Assembly (NCBI GenBank): GCA_029567025.1
Contig: JAKQLT010000111.1
Span: 1 to 5,805, forward strand
Direction of reading: 5' to 3'
Length of the DNA stretch: 5,805 nt
Source: Candidatus Omnitrophota bacterium
GTDB lineage: Bacteria; Omnitrophota; Gorgyraeia; Zapsychrales; Zapsychraceae
Part shown: positions 5,778-5,805 of the stretch, in pieces
How the letters are laid out: each line of letters begins with the position of its first letter
Position numbering within the stretch: the stretch's first letter is position 1
The notes under the pieces: model-generated
Databases searched by the model: none
What the model was told of the DNA's origin: nothing
What the model saw: only the letters and a program-made list of their open reading frames with translations
Made by a program: the position numbers and the translations under genes

Positions 5778-5805
5778 TATTTGGAGAGTTTGATCCTGGC
5801 TCAGA
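5778..5805 (+). rRNA. rrs: 16S rRNA, 5' end only
   Basis: Positions 5785-5804 are identical to the universal bacterial 27F site at E. coli 16S positions 8-27, so the mature 5' end is near 5778. Only 28 bases are present before the right edge. The preceding promoter and boxA confirm the start of an rRNA operon. Too short to classify the organism. Confidence 0.97.

Noticed and set aside
1..5805. CRISPR arrays, insertion sequences, tRNA genes, attachment sites
   Set aside because: No repeated spacer structure, transposase frame, terminal inverted repeats or tRNA-like sequence was seen on either strand.

Overview
The window carries the 3' part of a type II (dissociated, iterative) polyketide synthase locus, running directly into the start of a ribosomal RNA operon. 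All genes are on the + strand. In order they are: the C-terminal two thirds of a ketosynthase-like chain length factor (KS-beta), cut by the left edge; an acyl carrier protein; a metal-dependent cyclase of the PF04199 family; a WhiE-VI/TcmN-like aromatase/cyclase; a 12-helix MFS transporter; an SDR ketoreductase; a small PC4/SUB1-like nucleic-acid-binding protein; an ACMSD-like amidohydrolase/decarboxylase; then about 200 bp of rRNA promoter and leader; and the first 28 bases of a 16S rRNA gene, cut by the right edge.

The first seven genes have gaps of 2 to 55 bp and no visible terminator between them, so they look like one operon. The usual logic would be: KS-alpha (expected upstream, outside the window) with the chain length factor builds a poly-beta-ketone on the ACP; the aromatase and PF04199 cyclase fold and dehydrate it; the SDR reduces a ketone; the MFS protein exports the product. 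The amidohydrolase has its own candidate promoter and may be a tailoring decarboxylase or an unrelated neighbour. The product itself cannot be predicted.

The organism is a bacterium with an AT-rich genome and strong AAAGGAG-type ribosome binding sites. Its codon use and gene texture are unlike Actinobacteria, where aromatic type II PKS loci are best known. The 16S start is bacterial but too short to classify. An uncultured lineage such as Omnitrophota is a guess only.

Points worth a second look: the KS-beta has Arg, Asp and Asn in place of the catalytic Cys-His-His triad; the aromatase appears to lack two pocket arginines of TcmN; the MFS gene has no ATG, GTG, TTG or CTG that would include its first transmembrane helix and seems to start at ATT; a PC4-like protein sits inside a PKS operon; and the locus abuts an rRNA operon whose leader has a 5-codon mini-ORF with a strong ribosome binding site.
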